64,000 bases of DNA from Pseudomonas benzenivorans (lineage in GTDB: Bacteria > Pseudomonadota > Gammaproteobacteria > Pseudomonadales > Pseudomonadaceae), in contig NZ_CP137892.1 of assembly GCF_033547155.1 (NCBI RefSeq), forward strand, positions 248,001 to 312,000, in the 5' to 3' direction. Shown one piece after another: positions 48,257-58,171 of the stretch. Numbering within the stretch: position 1 is the stretch's first letter; each line of letters begins with the position of its first letter. A model generated the notes under the pieces. It was not told where the DNA came from. It was given only the letters and a program-made list of their open reading frames with translations, and did no database searches. The position numbers and the translations under genes are program-made.

Positions 48257-49570
48257 ATGAAAACCCCGCTCTGGTTCCCGCAAAGCTTCTTCGCCCGCAC
48301 CCTCTGGTTGGTGCTGGTGGTGGTGCTGTTCTCCAAGGCGCTGACCCTGGTCTATCTGATGATGAACGAGGACGTGCTGGTCGACCGCCAGTACAGCCAC
48401 GGCGCGGCCCTGACCCTGCGCGCCTACTGGGCGGCCGATCCGGAGGACCGTGCGACCATCGCCAAGGCCGCCGGCCTCAAGCGGGTGCCCTACGCGTCGG
48501 TGCCGGCCAGCGAGCAGCACTGGCCGTACAGCGAGATCTTCCAGCGGCAGATGCAGGCCGAGCTGGGGCCGGACACCGAGGTGCGGGTGCGGGTGCACAG
48601 CCCGCCGGCGCTCTGGGTGCATGCCCCGGCTTTTGGCGACGACTGGCTGCGGGTACCCATGTACCCCCACCCCCTGCGCGGCCAGCGGATCTGGAGCGTG
48701 CTCGGCTGGTTCCTCGGCATCGGCCTGCTGTCCACCGCGGCGGCCTGGATCTTCGTGCGCCAGCTCAGCGCGCCGCTCAAGCGCCTGGTGTTCGCCGCCC
48801 GGCAGATCGGCCAGGGGCGCAGCGTGCGCCTGCCGGTCGGCGACACGCCGAGCGAGATGGCCGAGGTCTACCGTGCCTTCAACCAGATGGCCGAGGACGT
48901 CGAGCAGGCGGCCCGCGAGCGCGAGCTGATGCTGGCGGGCGTGTCCCACGACCTGCGCACGCCGCTGACCCGTCTGCGCCTGTCCATGGAGTTCCTCGAC
49001 AACGACTCGGACCTGACCGAGGACATGGTGCGCGACATCGAGGACATGGACGCGATACTCGACCAGTTCCTCGCCTTCATCCGTGACGGTCGCGACGAGC
49101 CACTGGAGGCCCTCGACCTGGGCGAGCTGATCCGCGAGGTGGTGACCCCCTACAACCAGCAGCAGGAGCGGGTGCGCCTGTGCCTGGAACCGTTGCCGGC
49201 CTTCCCGCTGCGCCGGGTGTCGATCAAACGCCTGCTGGTCAACCTGATCGAAAACGCCCTGCGCTACGGCGGCGATGCGGTGGAGGTGGCGGCCTACCTG
49301 TCCGGCCACCACAGCGCACCCTACGTGGTGCTCAGCGTGCTCGACCGCGGCGCCGGCATCGCCCCGGCGGAGCTGAGCAGCATCTTCAACCCCTTCATCC
49401 GCGGCGACCGCGCCCGTGGCGGCCAGGGTGCGGGTTTGGGGCTGGCCATCGTCAAGCGCATCGCCGCCCTGCATGGCGGCAGCGTCGAGCTGCGCAACCG
49501 TTCCGGCGGCGGCCTGGAGGCGCGGGTGTGCCTGCCCCTGGGCCTGCTGCTGCCGCGCGACGCGGCCTGA
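48257..49570 (+). CDS. amgS: EnvZ-type sensor histidine kinase (AmgS)
   Basis: A 437-aa inner-membrane kinase with two transmembrane segments (LWLVLVVVLFSKALTLVYLM near residue 15; VLGWFLGIGLLSTAAAWIF near residue 155), a periplasmic sensor, HAMP (FVRQLSAPLKRLVFAARQIG), the phosphorylated histidine in AGVSHDLRTPLTRLRLS and an ATPase domain (LLVNLIENALRYGGDAV; RGGQGAGLGLAIVKRIA). It pairs with amgR. ATG 48257 begins the first basic-hydrophobic segment; no strong ribosome site is present because the REP-like element occupies the leader. Confidence 0.93.
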   Translation: MKTPLWFPQSFFARTLWLVLVVVLFSKALTLVYLMMNEDVLVDRQYSHGAALTLRAYWAADPEDRATIAKAAGLKRVPYASVPASEQHWPYSEIFQRQMQAELGPDTEVRVRVHSPPALWVHAPAFGDDWLRVPMYPHPLRGQRIWSVLGWFLGIGLLSTAAAWIFVRQLSAPLKRLVFAARQIGQGRSVRLPVGDTPSEMAEVYRAFNQMAEDVEQAARERELMLAGVSHDLRTPLTRLRLSMEFLDNDSDLTEDMVRDIEDMDAILDQFLAFIRDGRDEPLEALDLGELIREVVTPYNQQQERVRLCLEPLPAFPLRRVSIKRLLVNLIENALRYGGDAVEVAAYLSGHHSAPYVVLSVLDRGAGIAPAELSSIFNPFIRGDRARGGQGAGLGLAIVKRIAALHGGSVELRNRSGGGLEARVCLPLGLLLPRDAA

Positions 49571-49579
49571 GGCCAGGGG

Positions 49580-50485
49580 CTAGCCGCGGCCCTTGGTGCG
49601 GGTCAGGTGCGGCATGGCGGTCTTCTCCAGGTATTCGATGATCATCCCGGCGACGTCCTTGCCGGTGGTGGTCTCGATGCCGCCCAGGCCGGGGGAGGAG
49701 TTCACCTCCATCACCAGGGGGCCGTGGTGCGAGCGCAGGATGTCCACCCCGGCCACCGACAGGCCCATGACCTTGGCCGCGCGGATGGCGGTCATGCGCT
49801 CCTCCGGGGTGATCTTGATCAGGCTGGCCTCGCCGCCGCGGTGCAGGTTGGAGCGGAACTCGCCGGGCTTGGCCTGGCGCTTGATCGCCGCGATCACCTT
49901 CTCGCCGACCACGAAGCAGCGGATGTCGGCGCCGCCGGCTTCCTTGATGTACTCCTGGACCATGATGTTCTGTTTGAGGCCCATGAAAGCCTCGATCACC
50001 GACTCGGCGGCCTTCTGCGTCTCGCACATGACCACGCCGATGCCCTGGGTACCCTCCAGCACCTTGATGATCAGCGGCGCGCCGTTGACCATCTGGATCA
50101 GGTCGGGGATGTCGTCCGGCGAGTGGGCGAAGCCGGTCACCGGCAGGCCGATGCCCTTGCGCGACAGCAGCTGCAGCGAGCGCAGCTTGTCCCGCGAGCG
50201 GGTGATGGCCACGGACTCGTTGAGGGGGAACACCCCCATCATCTCGAACTGGCGCAGCACCGCGCAGCCGTAGAAGGTGACCGAGGCGCCGATACGCGGG
50301 ATCACCGCGTCGAAGCCCTCCAGCGGCTGGCCGCGGTAGTGGATCTGCGGCTTGTGGCTGGCGATGTTCATATAGGCGCGCAGGGTGTCGATCACCTGCA
50401 TTTCGTGGCCCCGTTGCTCGCCCGCTTCGAGCAGGCGGCGAGTGGAATACAGGCGCGGGTTGCGCGACAGGATGGCGATTTTCAT
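49580..50485 (-). CDS. rimK: Ribosomal protein S6 glutamate ligase
   Basis: A 301-aa ATP-grasp ligase that adds glutamates to the C-terminus of ribosomal protein S6. The start [20 protein letters not shown] and the ATP-grasp segments ([20 protein letters not shown] near residue 138; [20 protein letters not shown] near residue 255) are diagnostic. Its ATG overlaps the stop of the upstream protease gene (50482-50485). In Pseudomonas the Rim proteins tune ribosome content and c-di-GMP-linked traits. Confidence 0.94.
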   Translation of the reverse strand: MKIAILSRNPRLYSTRRLLEAGEQRGHEMQVIDTLRAYMNIASHKPQIHYRGQPLEGFDAVIPRIGASVTFYGCAVLRQFEMMGVFPLNESVAITRSRDKLRSLQLLSRKGIGLPVTGFAHSPDDIPDLIQMVNGAPLIIKVLEGTQGIGVVMCETQKAAESVIEAFMGLKQNIMVQEYIKEAGGADIRCFVVGEKVIAAIKRQAKPGEFRSNLHRGGEASLIKITPEERMTAIRAAKVMGLSVAGVDILRSHHGPLVMEVNSSPGLGGIETTTGKDVAGMIIEYLEKTAMPHLTRTKGRG

Positions 50486-50949
50486 GGGGCACCAGGTAGG
50501 TCGAGGAGCGAGGGTTTGTCTTGCACATAGGTCAGCGCCGGGTTGACCACCAGCTGGCCGTCGACCAGGGCCTTGGACCCCAGCAGTACCCGGTAGCGCA
50601 TGGTCTTGCGGCAGGTCAGAGTGAATTCCACCGGCCAGCTGCGGTCGCCGAGGATCAGGCTGGTGCGGATCGTGTAGCGGCTCTGCACATGGCCGGTGGA
50701 ACTCTTGATGCGCTTGACCGCTACCAGCGGCGCCTCGCAGCGATGGCGCCTTTGCACCAGGGTGCCGATGTGCGCGGTGAAGCGCACCCAGTCGGCACCG
50801 TCGCGTTCGAACGGCTGGATGTCGCTGGCATGCAGGCAGGAGGTGCTGGCGCCGGTGTCGATCTTCGCACGCAGGCCGACCATGCCCAGATCCGGTAGGT
50901 TGATCCATTCGCGCAGGCCGATCACGCTGAGTTGGTCGAAGGTCTTCAC
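50482..50949 (-). CDS. Retropepsin-like aspartic protease, RimB type
   Basis: A 155-aa protein of the ATP-dependent zinc protease/retropepsin-like family. The active-site motif is [17 protein letters not shown] (near residue 27) and the flap region continues with [20 protein letters not shown]. In P. fluorescens RimB is reported to trim the glutamate tail made by RimK, which is encoded next with a four-base overlap. GTG 50949 (reading [15 protein letters not shown]) is favoured because it is where the conserved part begins; the ribosome site is weak. Confidence 0.85.
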   Translation of the reverse strand: MKTFDQLSVIGLREWINLPDLGMVGLRAKIDTGASTSCLHASDIQPFERDGADWVRFTAHIGTLVQRRHRCEAPLVAVKRIKSSTGHVQSRYTIRTSLILGDRSWPVEFTLTCRKTMRYRVLLGSKALVDGQLVVNPALTYVQDKPSLLDLPGAP

Positions 50950-51064
50950 GCGGGACGGTTTCCATTGGGCCTTGCTGACCGATAGTTCTGGGATTCTAGT
51001 TGTGCATCGGGGCCAGCGCATCAGGCAGAATCGCCGGGCAGCGGCATTTTTGATCGAGAGAGCG

Positions 51065-51463
51065 ATGAGCGAGAAAGACGACGGCAAGGTCCGCCTGGAC
51101 AAGTGGCTGTGGGCGGCGCGTTTCTACAAGACCCGTGCCCTGGCCAAGGCGGCGATCGAGGGCGGCAAGGTGCATTGCCGGGGCGAGCGCTGCAAACCGA
51201 GCAAGGAGCCGAAGGTCGGCGACGAGCTGGTGATCCGCGCCGGCTTCGACGAGCGCACGGTGGTGATCCAGGCGCTGTCGGCGGTACGCCGGGGCGCGCC
51301 CCAGGCCCAGGAACTGTACCGCGAGACTGCCGAGAGCATCGTCCGCCGCGAGCAGGCCGCGGCACAGCGCAAGGCCGGCGCCCTGGGCGTGCAGACCGAC
51401 GGCCGGCCGACTAAGAAGCAGCGCCGCCAGCTGCAGCAGTTCCACGGCGGCCAGGGGGACTGA
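51065..51463 (+). CDS. hslR: Ribosome-associated heat shock protein Hsp15
   Basis: A 132-aa S4-domain protein ([20 protein letters not shown] at residues 9-28, then [20 protein letters not shown]) with a basic C-terminal tail. Hsp15 binds 50S subunits carrying nascent chains after heat stress and helps recycle them. GAGAGAG precedes ATG 51065. hslO, another redox/heat protein, is close by, as in many proteobacteria, but a PAP2 gene lies between. Confidence 0.93.
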   Translation: MSEKDDGKVRLDKWLWAARFYKTRALAKAAIEGGKVHCRGERCKPSKEPKVGDELVIRAGFDERTVVIQALSAVRRGAPQAQELYRETAESIVRREQAAAQRKAGALGVQTDGRPTKKQRRQLQQFHGGQGD

Positions 51464-51473
51464 GGCGCCGGGC

Positions 51474-52271
51474 TCAGCTCGGGGAGATCACCCGCAGCCG
51501 GTTGATCAGCGGCAGGCGCTGCAAGGGCGCCCACAGCGGCCGGCAGAGCCGGGCCAGGCCGTTGGCGATATGCCCGGCCAGCGGCGTGCAGTAGCCCCAG
51601 GCGAAGGCGAGCAGGGCGATGAACACTCCACCGACCGTCACGTCCACCAGCCAATGGGCGCCGGCCACCAGCCGCGGCAGCACGAACAGCAGGGCCAGGC
51701 CGAGATTCAGCGCCAGTTTCCAGCCACGGCTGAACAGCCCCATGAACAGTGCCCAGAGCAGCAGTACCGAGGCGTGGTCGCCGGGGAAGCTGCGGCTGGA
51801 GCGGTCCTTGAGCTCGAACAGGCGCTCCAGCTCGGGGAAGGCGGCGCTCAGGTGATAGGTGCCCGGCACCAGGGTCGAGGGGCTGGCGTGCTGCCAGTCG
51901 AGGATGCCGACCAGCTTGTTGAACAGCACGCGGATCACCAGCAGCGTCAGCAGCAGGCCGAGGAAGGTGAACAGCGCCGGGCGCAGCTCGCTCACGCGGA
52001 ACACCCAGCGCGAGTGCAGCATCAGACCGAGCATCAGCACGCCGACCAGGGCATCGCTCAGGCGCGTGCTGGTCACGGCCCAGAAGCCGTCCCACAGCGG
52101 GTTGTGGCCCAGCGAGCCGTTGAGGCACTGGAACAGCCACAGGCCGGCGCCGTCCCACAGCGCGCGGCTGGGCGGCAGCAGCCAGCTGGCCAGCACGACG
52201 GCGGCCAGCAGGTTGAGGCCGAGCAGGGCCGGCCATCGCCAAGCGGCTTGGATGCGGATGTCTTTATCCAT
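51474..52271 (-). CDS. PAP2-family membrane phosphatase
   Basis: A 265-aa inner-membrane protein with about six helices. The phosphatase signature is split in the usual way: [20 protein letters not shown] (the PSGH motif, near residue 150) and [20 protein letters not shown] (the SR-x5-H-x3-D motif, near residue 200). Substrates could be undecaprenyl pyrophosphate, phosphatidic acid or lipid A phosphate; this cannot be decided here. It is convergent with hslR and divergent from hslO. Confidence 0.87.
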   Translation of the reverse strand: MDKDIRIQAAWRWPALLGLNLLAAVVLASWLLPPSRALWDGAGLWLFQCLNGSLGHNPLWDGFWAVTSTRLSDALVGVLMLGLMLHSRWVFRVSELRPALFTFLGLLLTLLVIRVLFNKLVGILDWQHASPSTLVPGTYHLSAAFPELERLFELKDRSSRSFPGDHASVLLLWALFMGLFSRGWKLALNLGLALLFVLPRLVAGAHWLVDVTVGGVFIALLAFAWGYCTPLAGHIANGLARLCRPLWAPLQRLPLINRLRVISPS

Positions 52272-52370
52272 AGAATGTCGCTCCTCTTAACCTTCCCTGA
52301 TGAAAATTGCGACGCGCTTTATAGAGATGTTGCGGCGCTTTGTCATCCGTTGTTCACATCCGGTCGCCCA

Positions 52371-53264
52371 ATGCACGATTTCGATCACACCCAGCGCTTC
52401 CTGTTCGACGACTCCGATGTCCGCGGCGAACTGGTCGGTCTGGGTCAGAGCTACCAGCATGTGCTGGCCAAGCACGACTATCCGCAACCGGTCGCGCAAT
52501 TGCTCGGCGAGTTGCTCGCCGCGGCCTCGCTGCTGATCGGCACCCTCAAGTTCGACGGCCTGCTGGTGCTGCAGGCGCGCTCCGCCGGCGCGGTGCCGCT
52601 GCTGATGGTCGAGTGCTCCAGCGACGGCGAGTTGCGCGGCATCGCCCGCTACCACGCCGAGCAGATCGGCGCCGATGCCGGGTTGGTCGAGCTGATGCCC
52701 GAAGGCGTGCTGGCGATGACCATCGAGCCGAAGCAGGGCCAGCGTTACCAAGGCATCGTCGACCTGGACGGCGCCACCCTGGCCGAGTGCCTGACCAACT
52801 ACTTCGCCACCTCGGAGCAGCTGCCCACGCGCTTCTGGCTGTGCGCCGACGGCCAGCGCGCCCGCGGCCTGCTGCTGCAGCAGCTGCCGGCCGACCGCCT
52901 CAAGGAGGCCGAGGCCCGTGCCGCCAGTTGGCAGCACCTGGCGACCCTGGCCGATACCCTGAGCGCCGAAGAGTTGCTCGGCCTGGACAATGAGACCCTG
53001 CTGCACCGCCTCTATCACCAGGAGGAGCTGCGCCTGTTCGAGCCGCGCCCGCTGTGTTTCCGTTGCAGCTGTTCGCGCGAGCGTTCGGCCAGGGCCCTGG
53101 TCAGCCTGGGGCCGGCCGATGCCGAGCTGCTGCTCGACGAGCACGGTGGCCAGGTGGTGATCGACTGCCAGTTCTGCAACCAACGCTATGCCTTCGACGC
53201 CGCCGACGTCGCCCAGCTGTTCGCCGGCGGCGGCAGCGAGGCGCCCTCAGACACGCGCCACTGA
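52371..53264 (+). CDS. hslO: Redox-regulated chaperonin Hsp33
   Basis: A 297-aa holdase activated by oxidation. The C-terminal zinc switch has the four cysteines as CSC in [16 protein letters not shown] (near residue 230) and CQFC near residue 265, and the N-terminal domain contains [18 protein letters not shown]. It is normal length. ATG 52371 starts the conserved region; no strong ribosome site is visible and an upstream in-frame ATG at 52273 would extend it by 33 codons. Confidence 0.93.
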   Translation: MHDFDHTQRFLFDDSDVRGELVGLGQSYQHVLAKHDYPQPVAQLLGELLAAASLLIGTLKFDGLLVLQARSAGAVPLLMVECSSDGELRGIARYHAEQIGADAGLVELMPEGVLAMTIEPKQGQRYQGIVDLDGATLAECLTNYFATSEQLPTRFWLCADGQRARGLLLQQLPADRLKEAEARAASWQHLATLADTLSAEELLGLDNETLLHRLYHQEELRLFEPRPLCFRCSCSRERSARALVSLGPADAELLLDEHGGQVVIDCQFCNQRYAFDAADVAQLFAGGGSEAPSDTRH

Positions 53265-53423
53265 GGCGATAGCGGGCGGCTATCGATCCGCTGGGCGGAT
53301 CGGGTGCTGCCAAGGGAGGTGCTTTCTGGCATACTCCCGCGACTTTTTTATCGCTGTAGTAGTGCTCAGGCCTTAACTACAAAACGTTTGGAAGACTCGG
53401 CCGCTCGGCCGACGGGGACTCAC

Positions 53424-54965
53424 ATGACGCAAGCCAACACCGCCGTGTACACCGACATCAGCGCCGCCCAACTGGTCGAAGAAGCCCTCCGTCGCGGCGA
53501 AGGTGAACTGGCCGCCAACGGCTCGCTGGTGGTGCGCACCGGCCAGCGTACCGGCCGCTCGCCGGCCGACCGCTTCATCGTCCAGGAACCGAGCACCGAG
53601 GCGAAGATCGCCTGGGGGCCGATCAACCGCCCGTTCCCGGCGGACAAGTTCGATGCCCTGTGGGACCGCGTGCAGGCCTTCTCCGATGCCCAGAACAGCT
53701 TCGTCTCCCACGTCCATGTAGGCTCGTCCGAGGCCCACTACCTGCCGGTCAAGATGACCACCGCCACCGCCTGGCAGAACCTGTTCGGCCGTTGCCTGTT
53801 CATCAACCCGGAAACCTACAACCCGGCCGCCAAGGCCGAGTGGCAGATCCTCAACGTCGCCAACTTCGAGTGCGTGCCCGAGCGTGACGGCACCAACTCC
53901 GACGGCTGTGTGATCATCAACTTTGCCGCCCGCAAGGTGCTGATCGCCGGCATGCGCTACGCCGGCGAGATGAAGAAGGCCATGTTCAGCGTGCAGAACT
54001 TCCTGCTGCCGGAGGCCGACGTGCTGCCGATGCACTGCGCCGCCAACATCGGCGAGGACGGCGACGTGACCCTGTTCTTCGGCCTGTCCGGCACCGGCAA
54101 GACCACCCTGTCGGCCGACGAGTCGCGCTACCTGATCGGCGACGACGAGCACGGCTGGGGCGAGGGCGTGGTGTTCAACATCGAGGGTGGCTGCTACGCC
54201 AAGTGCATCGACCTGTCGGAGAAGAACGAGCCGGTGATCTGGAAGGCCATCCAGTTCGGCGCGGTGCTGGAGAACGTGGTGCTCGACGAGCAGCGCGTGC
54301 CGGACTACAGCGACGACAGCCTGACCCAGAACAGCCGCGCCGCCTACCCGCTGAGCCACGTCGAGAAGCGCAGCGAGCGCAACCTCGGCGGCGAGCCGAA
54401 CGCGGTGATCTTCCTCACCTGCGATCTCACCGGGGTGCTGCCGCCGGTGTCGATCCTCAACGAGGAGCAGGCCGCCTACCACTTCCTGTCCGGCTACACC
54501 GCCCTGGTCGGCTCCACCGAGATGGGCTCGGGCAGCGGCATCAAGTCGACCTTCTCCACCTGCTTCGGCGCGCCGTTCTTCCCGCGTCCGGCCGGCGAAT
54601 ACGCCGAGCTGCTGATCAAGCGCATCCGCGGCTTCGGCTCCAAGGTCTACCTGGTCAACACCGGCTGGACCGGCGGTGGCTACGGCGTCGGCAAGCGGTT
54701 CAACATCCCCACCACCCGTGGGGTGATCGCCGCGATCCAGAGCGGCGCGCTGATCGGCACCGAGACCGAGCAGCTGCCGATCATCAACCTCAGCGTGCCG
54801 ACGTCGGTGCCGGGCGTGGAAACCAACCTGCTCAACCCGCGCAACACCTGGGAAGACAAGAACGCCTACGACGAGGCCGCCAAGGGCCTGGCCAAGCTGT
54901 TCATCGACAACTTCGCCAAGTTCGACGTCTCCGACGCCATCAAGAACGCCGGCCCGCAGCTCTAA
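53424..54965 (+). CDS. pckA: Phosphoenolpyruvate carboxykinase (ATP)
   Basis: A 513-aa gluconeogenic enzyme converting oxaloacetate and ATP to phosphoenolpyruvate. The kinase-1 loop is [20 protein letters not shown] (near residue 220) and the kinase-2 and PEPCK-specific motifs are in [20 protein letters not shown] and [18 protein letters not shown]. The length matches other pseudomonads. GGGGA precedes ATG 53424. A clear terminator follows. Confidence 0.96.
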   Translation: MTQANTAVYTDISAAQLVEEALRRGEGELAANGSLVVRTGQRTGRSPADRFIVQEPSTEAKIAWGPINRPFPADKFDALWDRVQAFSDAQNSFVSHVHVGSSEAHYLPVKMTTATAWQNLFGRCLFINPETYNPAAKAEWQILNVANFECVPERDGTNSDGCVIINFAARKVLIAGMRYAGEMKKAMFSVQNFLLPEADVLPMHCAANIGEDGDVTLFFGLSGTGKTTLSADESRYLIGDDEHGWGEGVVFNIEGGCYAKCIDLSEKNEPVIWKAIQFGAVLENVVLDEQRVPDYSDDSLTQNSRAAYPLSHVEKRSERNLGGEPNAVIFLTCDLTGVLPPVSILNEEQAAYHFLSGYTALVGSTEMGSGSGIKSTFSTCFGAPFFPRPAGEYAELLIKRIRGFGSKVYLVNTGWTGGGYGVGKRFNIPTTRGVIAAIQSGALIGTETEQLPIINLSVPTSVPGVETNLLNPRNTWEDKNAYDEAAKGLAKLFIDNFAKFDVSDAIKNAGPQL

Positions 54966-54985
54966 GCCGGGAGCCGGTGCGAACG

Positions 54986-55007
54986 AGCCGCCTGCGGGCG
55001 GCTTTTT
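54986..55007 (+). terminator. Intrinsic terminator of pckA
   Basis: AGCCGCC (54986-54992) pairs with GGCGGCT (54997-55003) over a four-base loop, followed by TTTTT. Confidence 0.85.
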
Positions 55008-55024
55008 CGTGCCTGCGCTTCGGC

Positions 55025-55729
55025 CTATTCGCGCGGGGGAATGTTCAGCCCGCGGCTCACCGCCGGCCGTGCGAGGAAGGCTTCCAGCACCCGGGTGACG
55101 TGGGCGAAGCGCTCGATCTGCACCAGCTCGCCGGCCTCGTAGAAGCCGATCAGGTTGCGCACCCAGGGGAAGGTGGCGATGTCGGCGATGCCGTAGTCCT
55201 CGCCCATGATCCAGGGGCCCTCGGCCAGGCGCCGGTCGAGTACGCCGAGCAGGCGGCTGGCCTCGGCGACGTAACGGTCGCGGGGGCGCTTGTCTTCGTA
55301 GTCCTTGCCGGCGAAGCGGTTGAAGAAGCCGACCTGGCCGAACATCGGGCCAATCCCGCCCATCTGCCACATCAGCCACTGCAGCGTCTGGTAACGGCCC
55401 CTGGCATCGCCGGGCAGCAGCCGGCCGGTCTTCTCCGCCAGGTAGACGAGGATCGCCCCGGACTCGAACAGCGCCAGGGGCCGGCCGTCCGGGCCGTCGG
55501 GGTCGAGGATGGCGGGAATCTTGTTGTTCGGGTTGAGCGAGAGGAAGGCCGGCGACAGCTGCTCGTTGCGCTCGAAGCTGACCAGGTGCGCCTCGTAGGG
55601 CAGGCCGATCTCCTCGAGCATGATCGACACCTTGACCCCGTTGGGCGTCGGCAGGGAGTAGAGCTGCAGCCGCTCGGGGTGAGCGGCGGGCCATTTCGCG
55701 GTGATCGGGAAGGCGGAGAGGTCGTGCAT
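55025..55729 (-). CDS. Glutathione S-transferase, Nu class (YghU/YfcG-like)
   Basis: A 234-aa GST: thioredoxin-fold N-terminal domain (LQLYSLPTPNGVKVSIMLEE near residue 21; NPNNKIPAILDPDG) and helical C-terminal domain (QWLMWQMGGIGPMFGQVGFF). The LPTPNG(V/I)KV segment is characteristic of YfcG/YghU-type enzymes with disulphide-bond reductase activity and two glutathiones per subunit. It is convergent with pckA. ATG 55729 follows AAGGACT. Confidence 0.88.
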   Translation of the reverse strand: MHDLSAFPITAKWPAAHPERLQLYSLPTPNGVKVSIMLEEIGLPYEAHLVSFERNEQLSPAFLSLNPNNKIPAILDPDGPDGRPLALFESGAILVYLAEKTGRLLPGDARGRYQTLQWLMWQMGGIGPMFGQVGFFNRFAGKDYEDKRPRDRYVAEASRLLGVLDRRLAEGPWIMGEDYGIADIATFPWVRNLIGFYEAGELVQIERFAHVTRVLEAFLARPAVSRGLNIPPRE

Positions 55730-55841
55730 GCGGAGTCCTTGGCGGGAGCGAGTGGCGGGGCGAGAGGCATACGATAGCGAAGCCGGTCGCCTGCGGTCAT
55801 GCCCTGTGTGCGCGGAGTCGGCAGGCGTGCCCCGGGACGGG

Positions 55842-56468
55842 TCAGTCCGCCGCGCCGGGCCGCTGCACCGCCTGGCCCCGCTCCAGGGTCCACTGCACCA
55901 GTTCCAGGGTCAGGCGGTCCGTCGCCTGGCCGAGGGCGCCGACCATCGCCGCCAGCGAGGCATCGGCCGCCGCCTGGCGCACCTGGAAGCGGCGGCTGGC
56001 GAGGATGCGCCGGCTGCGCCCCTGCACCAGGCGCGCCTCCAGGAGGATGTGCGCCTCGGGGCGGCCGTCGCGGTACTCGCCGTGGAAGGCGCGCAGGTCG
56101 CTGTCCAGCTGCAGCTCGGCGCGCAGGCGGCTGGCGTCGCTGCTGAGGAGGGCGATGCGGCCGTTGTCGCGGAAACCGTCGAGCAGGCGGTCGCGCAGCA
56201 GCAGGGTGGCGCGGTCGCTCCAGCGCGCGCCCTGGTAGGCACTGACCCGGTCGCCGGCCGGCAGCACGGCGATGCGCGGGCTGTCGAGCAGGGTACCGCT
56301 GTGCGGCGTGTTCACCCGCAGGCTCCAGTCGACGCGGGGCGCGCCCAAGGTCTGGTCGGGCAGGGGGCTGGCCGGCAGGCGGTAGAGCGTCAGCGGCTCG
56401 CTCTCGGGCAGCAGCGAGCAGGCGCCGAGCAGGGCGGCCAGCAGCAGGGCGCCGGGCAGGCGGCTCAT
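55842..56468 (-). CDS. ABC-type transport auxiliary lipoprotein (PqiC/YmbA-like)
   Basis: A 208-aa lipoprotein with lipobox LLGAC (Cys 16) after a hydrophobic signal, and the PqiC-type start of the mature part (EPLTLYRLPA). Such lipoproteins sit in the outer membrane as partners of MCE proteins. It is the last gene of a four-gene operon; its ATG overlaps the MCE stop by four bases (56465-56468). Confidence 0.85.
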   Translation of the reverse strand: MSRLPGALLLAALLGACSLLPESEPLTLYRLPASPLPDQTLGAPRVDWSLRVNTPHSGTLLDSPRIAVLPAGDRVSAYQGARWSDRATLLLRDRLLDGFRDNGRIALLSSDASRLRAELQLDSDLRAFHGEYRDGRPEAHILLEARLVQGRSRRILASRRFQVRQAAADASLAAMVGALGQATDRLTLELVQWTLERGQAVQRPGAAD

Positions 56469-57382
56469 GGCTGGAACTCCTCGATCCGTTCGCTGCGCAG
56501 CAGGTAGCCGGCCGGATCCTGCTCCAGGCGTCGGGAGAAGGCGCGCAGCACGGTCAGGGTGTCGCGCAGCTCCTCGACCGCCGGCCCCAACTCGCCCAGG
56601 CCCTGCAGGCCGCTGTCGAGGGCCTCGCGGTTGTCGGCGAGCAGGCCTTCCAGGCTCTCGCTGCTGCGCGCCAGCGAGGCCACCAGGCGCTCCGTGCTGG
56701 CCAGGGTCTGGCGGCCCTGGTCATCGAGCAGCCGGTTGGCGCTACGCATCAGCTGCGCGGTTTCCTGGCTGGCGGCGCCGATCTGCTGCAGGGCCTGGCC
56801 CAGGCTGTCGCGCTGGGCGGCGAGGCCGGCGGCGGTCTGCTCCAGGTGCTGCAGGGTGCGCGTGGCGCTTGCGATATTGGCCTCGGAGAACAGGCGGTCG
56901 GCGCGTTCGAGCAGGCGGGTGAGGGTCAGCAGCAGGTCGTCGCCGTTGGCCATCATCCGCGCCAGGGGCGAGGGCTCGGCGATGATCTGCGGCGGCTGCT
57001 TGGCGTCGCCGTGCAGCCGCGGGCTTTGCGGGGTGCCACCGTGCAGCTGGATCACCGCGATGCCGGTGATGCCGGTGATCGACAGGCGCGCCCGGGTGTC
57101 CTGCTTGATCGGCGTGTGGCTGAACACGCGGATGCGCGCGCGGACCCTGCGTGGGTCCTCGGGGTCGAGGTCGAGGCGGGCCACCTCGCCGACCGTGATG
57201 CCGCTGTACTGCACCGTGCTGCCCTGGGTCAGGCCGCTGACGGTCTCGTTGAAGATCACTTCGTAGTCGCTGAGCGCCTGGTCGGCGGTGGACTTGTTCA
57301 GCCACAGGGCGAACAGCAGCGCCGCGCCGAGGCTCAGCACGGTGAACAGGCCGATCAGCACATGGTGGGCGCGCGGTTCCAT
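56465..57382 (-). CDS. MCE-domain (MlaD/PqiB-like) lipid transport protein
   Basis: A 305-aa protein with one N-terminal transmembrane helix (VLIGLFTVLSLGAALLFALW) and an MCE domain (YEVIFNETVSGLTQGSTVQY, residues 39-58; GITGIAVIQLHGG). The remaining 170 residues are helical and could form a periplasmic needle or coiled coil. MCE rings carry lipids between inner and outer membranes. It starts immediately after the ATPase stop codon. Confidence 0.9.
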   Translation of the reverse strand: MEPRAHHVLIGLFTVLSLGAALLFALWLNKSTADQALSDYEVIFNETVSGLTQGSTVQYSGITVGEVARLDLDPEDPRRVRARIRVFSHTPIKQDTRARLSITGITGIAVIQLHGGTPQSPRLHGDAKQPPQIIAEPSPLARMMANGDDLLLTLTRLLERADRLFSEANIASATRTLQHLEQTAAGLAAQRDSLGQALQQIGAASQETAQLMRSANRLLDDQGRQTLASTERLVASLARSSESLEGLLADNREALDSGLQGLGELGPAVEELRDTLTVLRAFSRRLEQDPAGYLLRSERIEEFQP

Positions 57383-58171
57383 TCAGGGGCTCCTCGGCGC
57401 GCCGCCTGCGGCCCGCTCGGCGGCACGGCCACGGGGGCCGTGGAAGTAGTCGCGAATCCAGGGGTCGTCGTAGGCGGCGACCCGTTCCAGACGGTCGGCC
57501 ACCAGCACCCGCTGCCGCACCAGCACCGCCACCCGGTCGCACAGGCTGTAGAGCACGTCGAGGTCGTGGGTGACCAGCAGCACGCTCAGCCCCAGGGCGT
57601 CGCGCAGGGTGCGCAGCAGCCGGTCGAAGGCCGCCGCGCCGATCGGGTCGAGCCCGGAGGTGGGTTCGTCGAGAAACAGGATCTCCGGGTCCAGGGCCAG
57701 GGCGCGGGCCAGGGCGGCGCGCTTGACCATGCCGCCGGACAGCTCGGCCGGGTACTTGGCGCCGGCCTCCAGGGCCAGGCCGACCAGGGCCAGCTTGACC
57801 CCGGCCAGGCGCTCGGCTTCCGCCCGGGCCAGGCCGGCGTGCTCGATCAGCGGCAGGGCGATGTTCTCGCCCACGGTCAGCGAGGAGAACAGCGCGCCGC
57901 GCTGGAACAGCACGCCGAAGCGTCGCTCCAGCTGTGCGCGGCGCTGCGCCGGCAGGTCCAGCACGTCCTCGCCGAATACCCGCACGCGACCGGAGGTGGG
58001 GCGACGCAGGCCGAGGATGCTGCGCAGCAGCAGCGACTTGCCGGTGCCCGAACCGCCGACCACGCCGAGCACCTCGCCGCGCAGCAGTTGCAGCTGCAGG
58101 TCCTGGTGCACCACCTGGGCGCCGAAGCGGTTGCACAGGTCGTGCACCTCGATGATCGCCTCGGCGTTCAC
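57383..58171 (-). CDS. Mla-type ABC transporter ATP-binding protein (MlaF-like)
   Basis: A 262-aa ATPase: Walker A GVVGGSGTGKSLLLRSILGL (near residue 37), signature LSGGMVKRAALARALAL and Walker B EILFLDEPTSGLDP. It energises lipid movement with the STAS-permease encoded just upstream. The start is GTG 58171, overlapping the permease stop as GTGA, so translation is coupled. Confidence 0.92.
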   Translation of the reverse strand: MNAEAIIEVHDLCNRFGAQVVHQDLQLQLLRGEVLGVVGGSGTGKSLLLRSILGLRRPTSGRVRVFGEDVLDLPAQRRAQLERRFGVLFQRGALFSSLTVGENIALPLIEHAGLARAEAERLAGVKLALVGLALEAGAKYPAELSGGMVKRAALARALALDPEILFLDEPTSGLDPIGAAAFDRLLRTLRDALGLSVLLVTHDLDVLYSLCDRVAVLVRQRVLVADRLERVAAYDDPWIRDYFHGPRGRAAERAAGGAPRSP

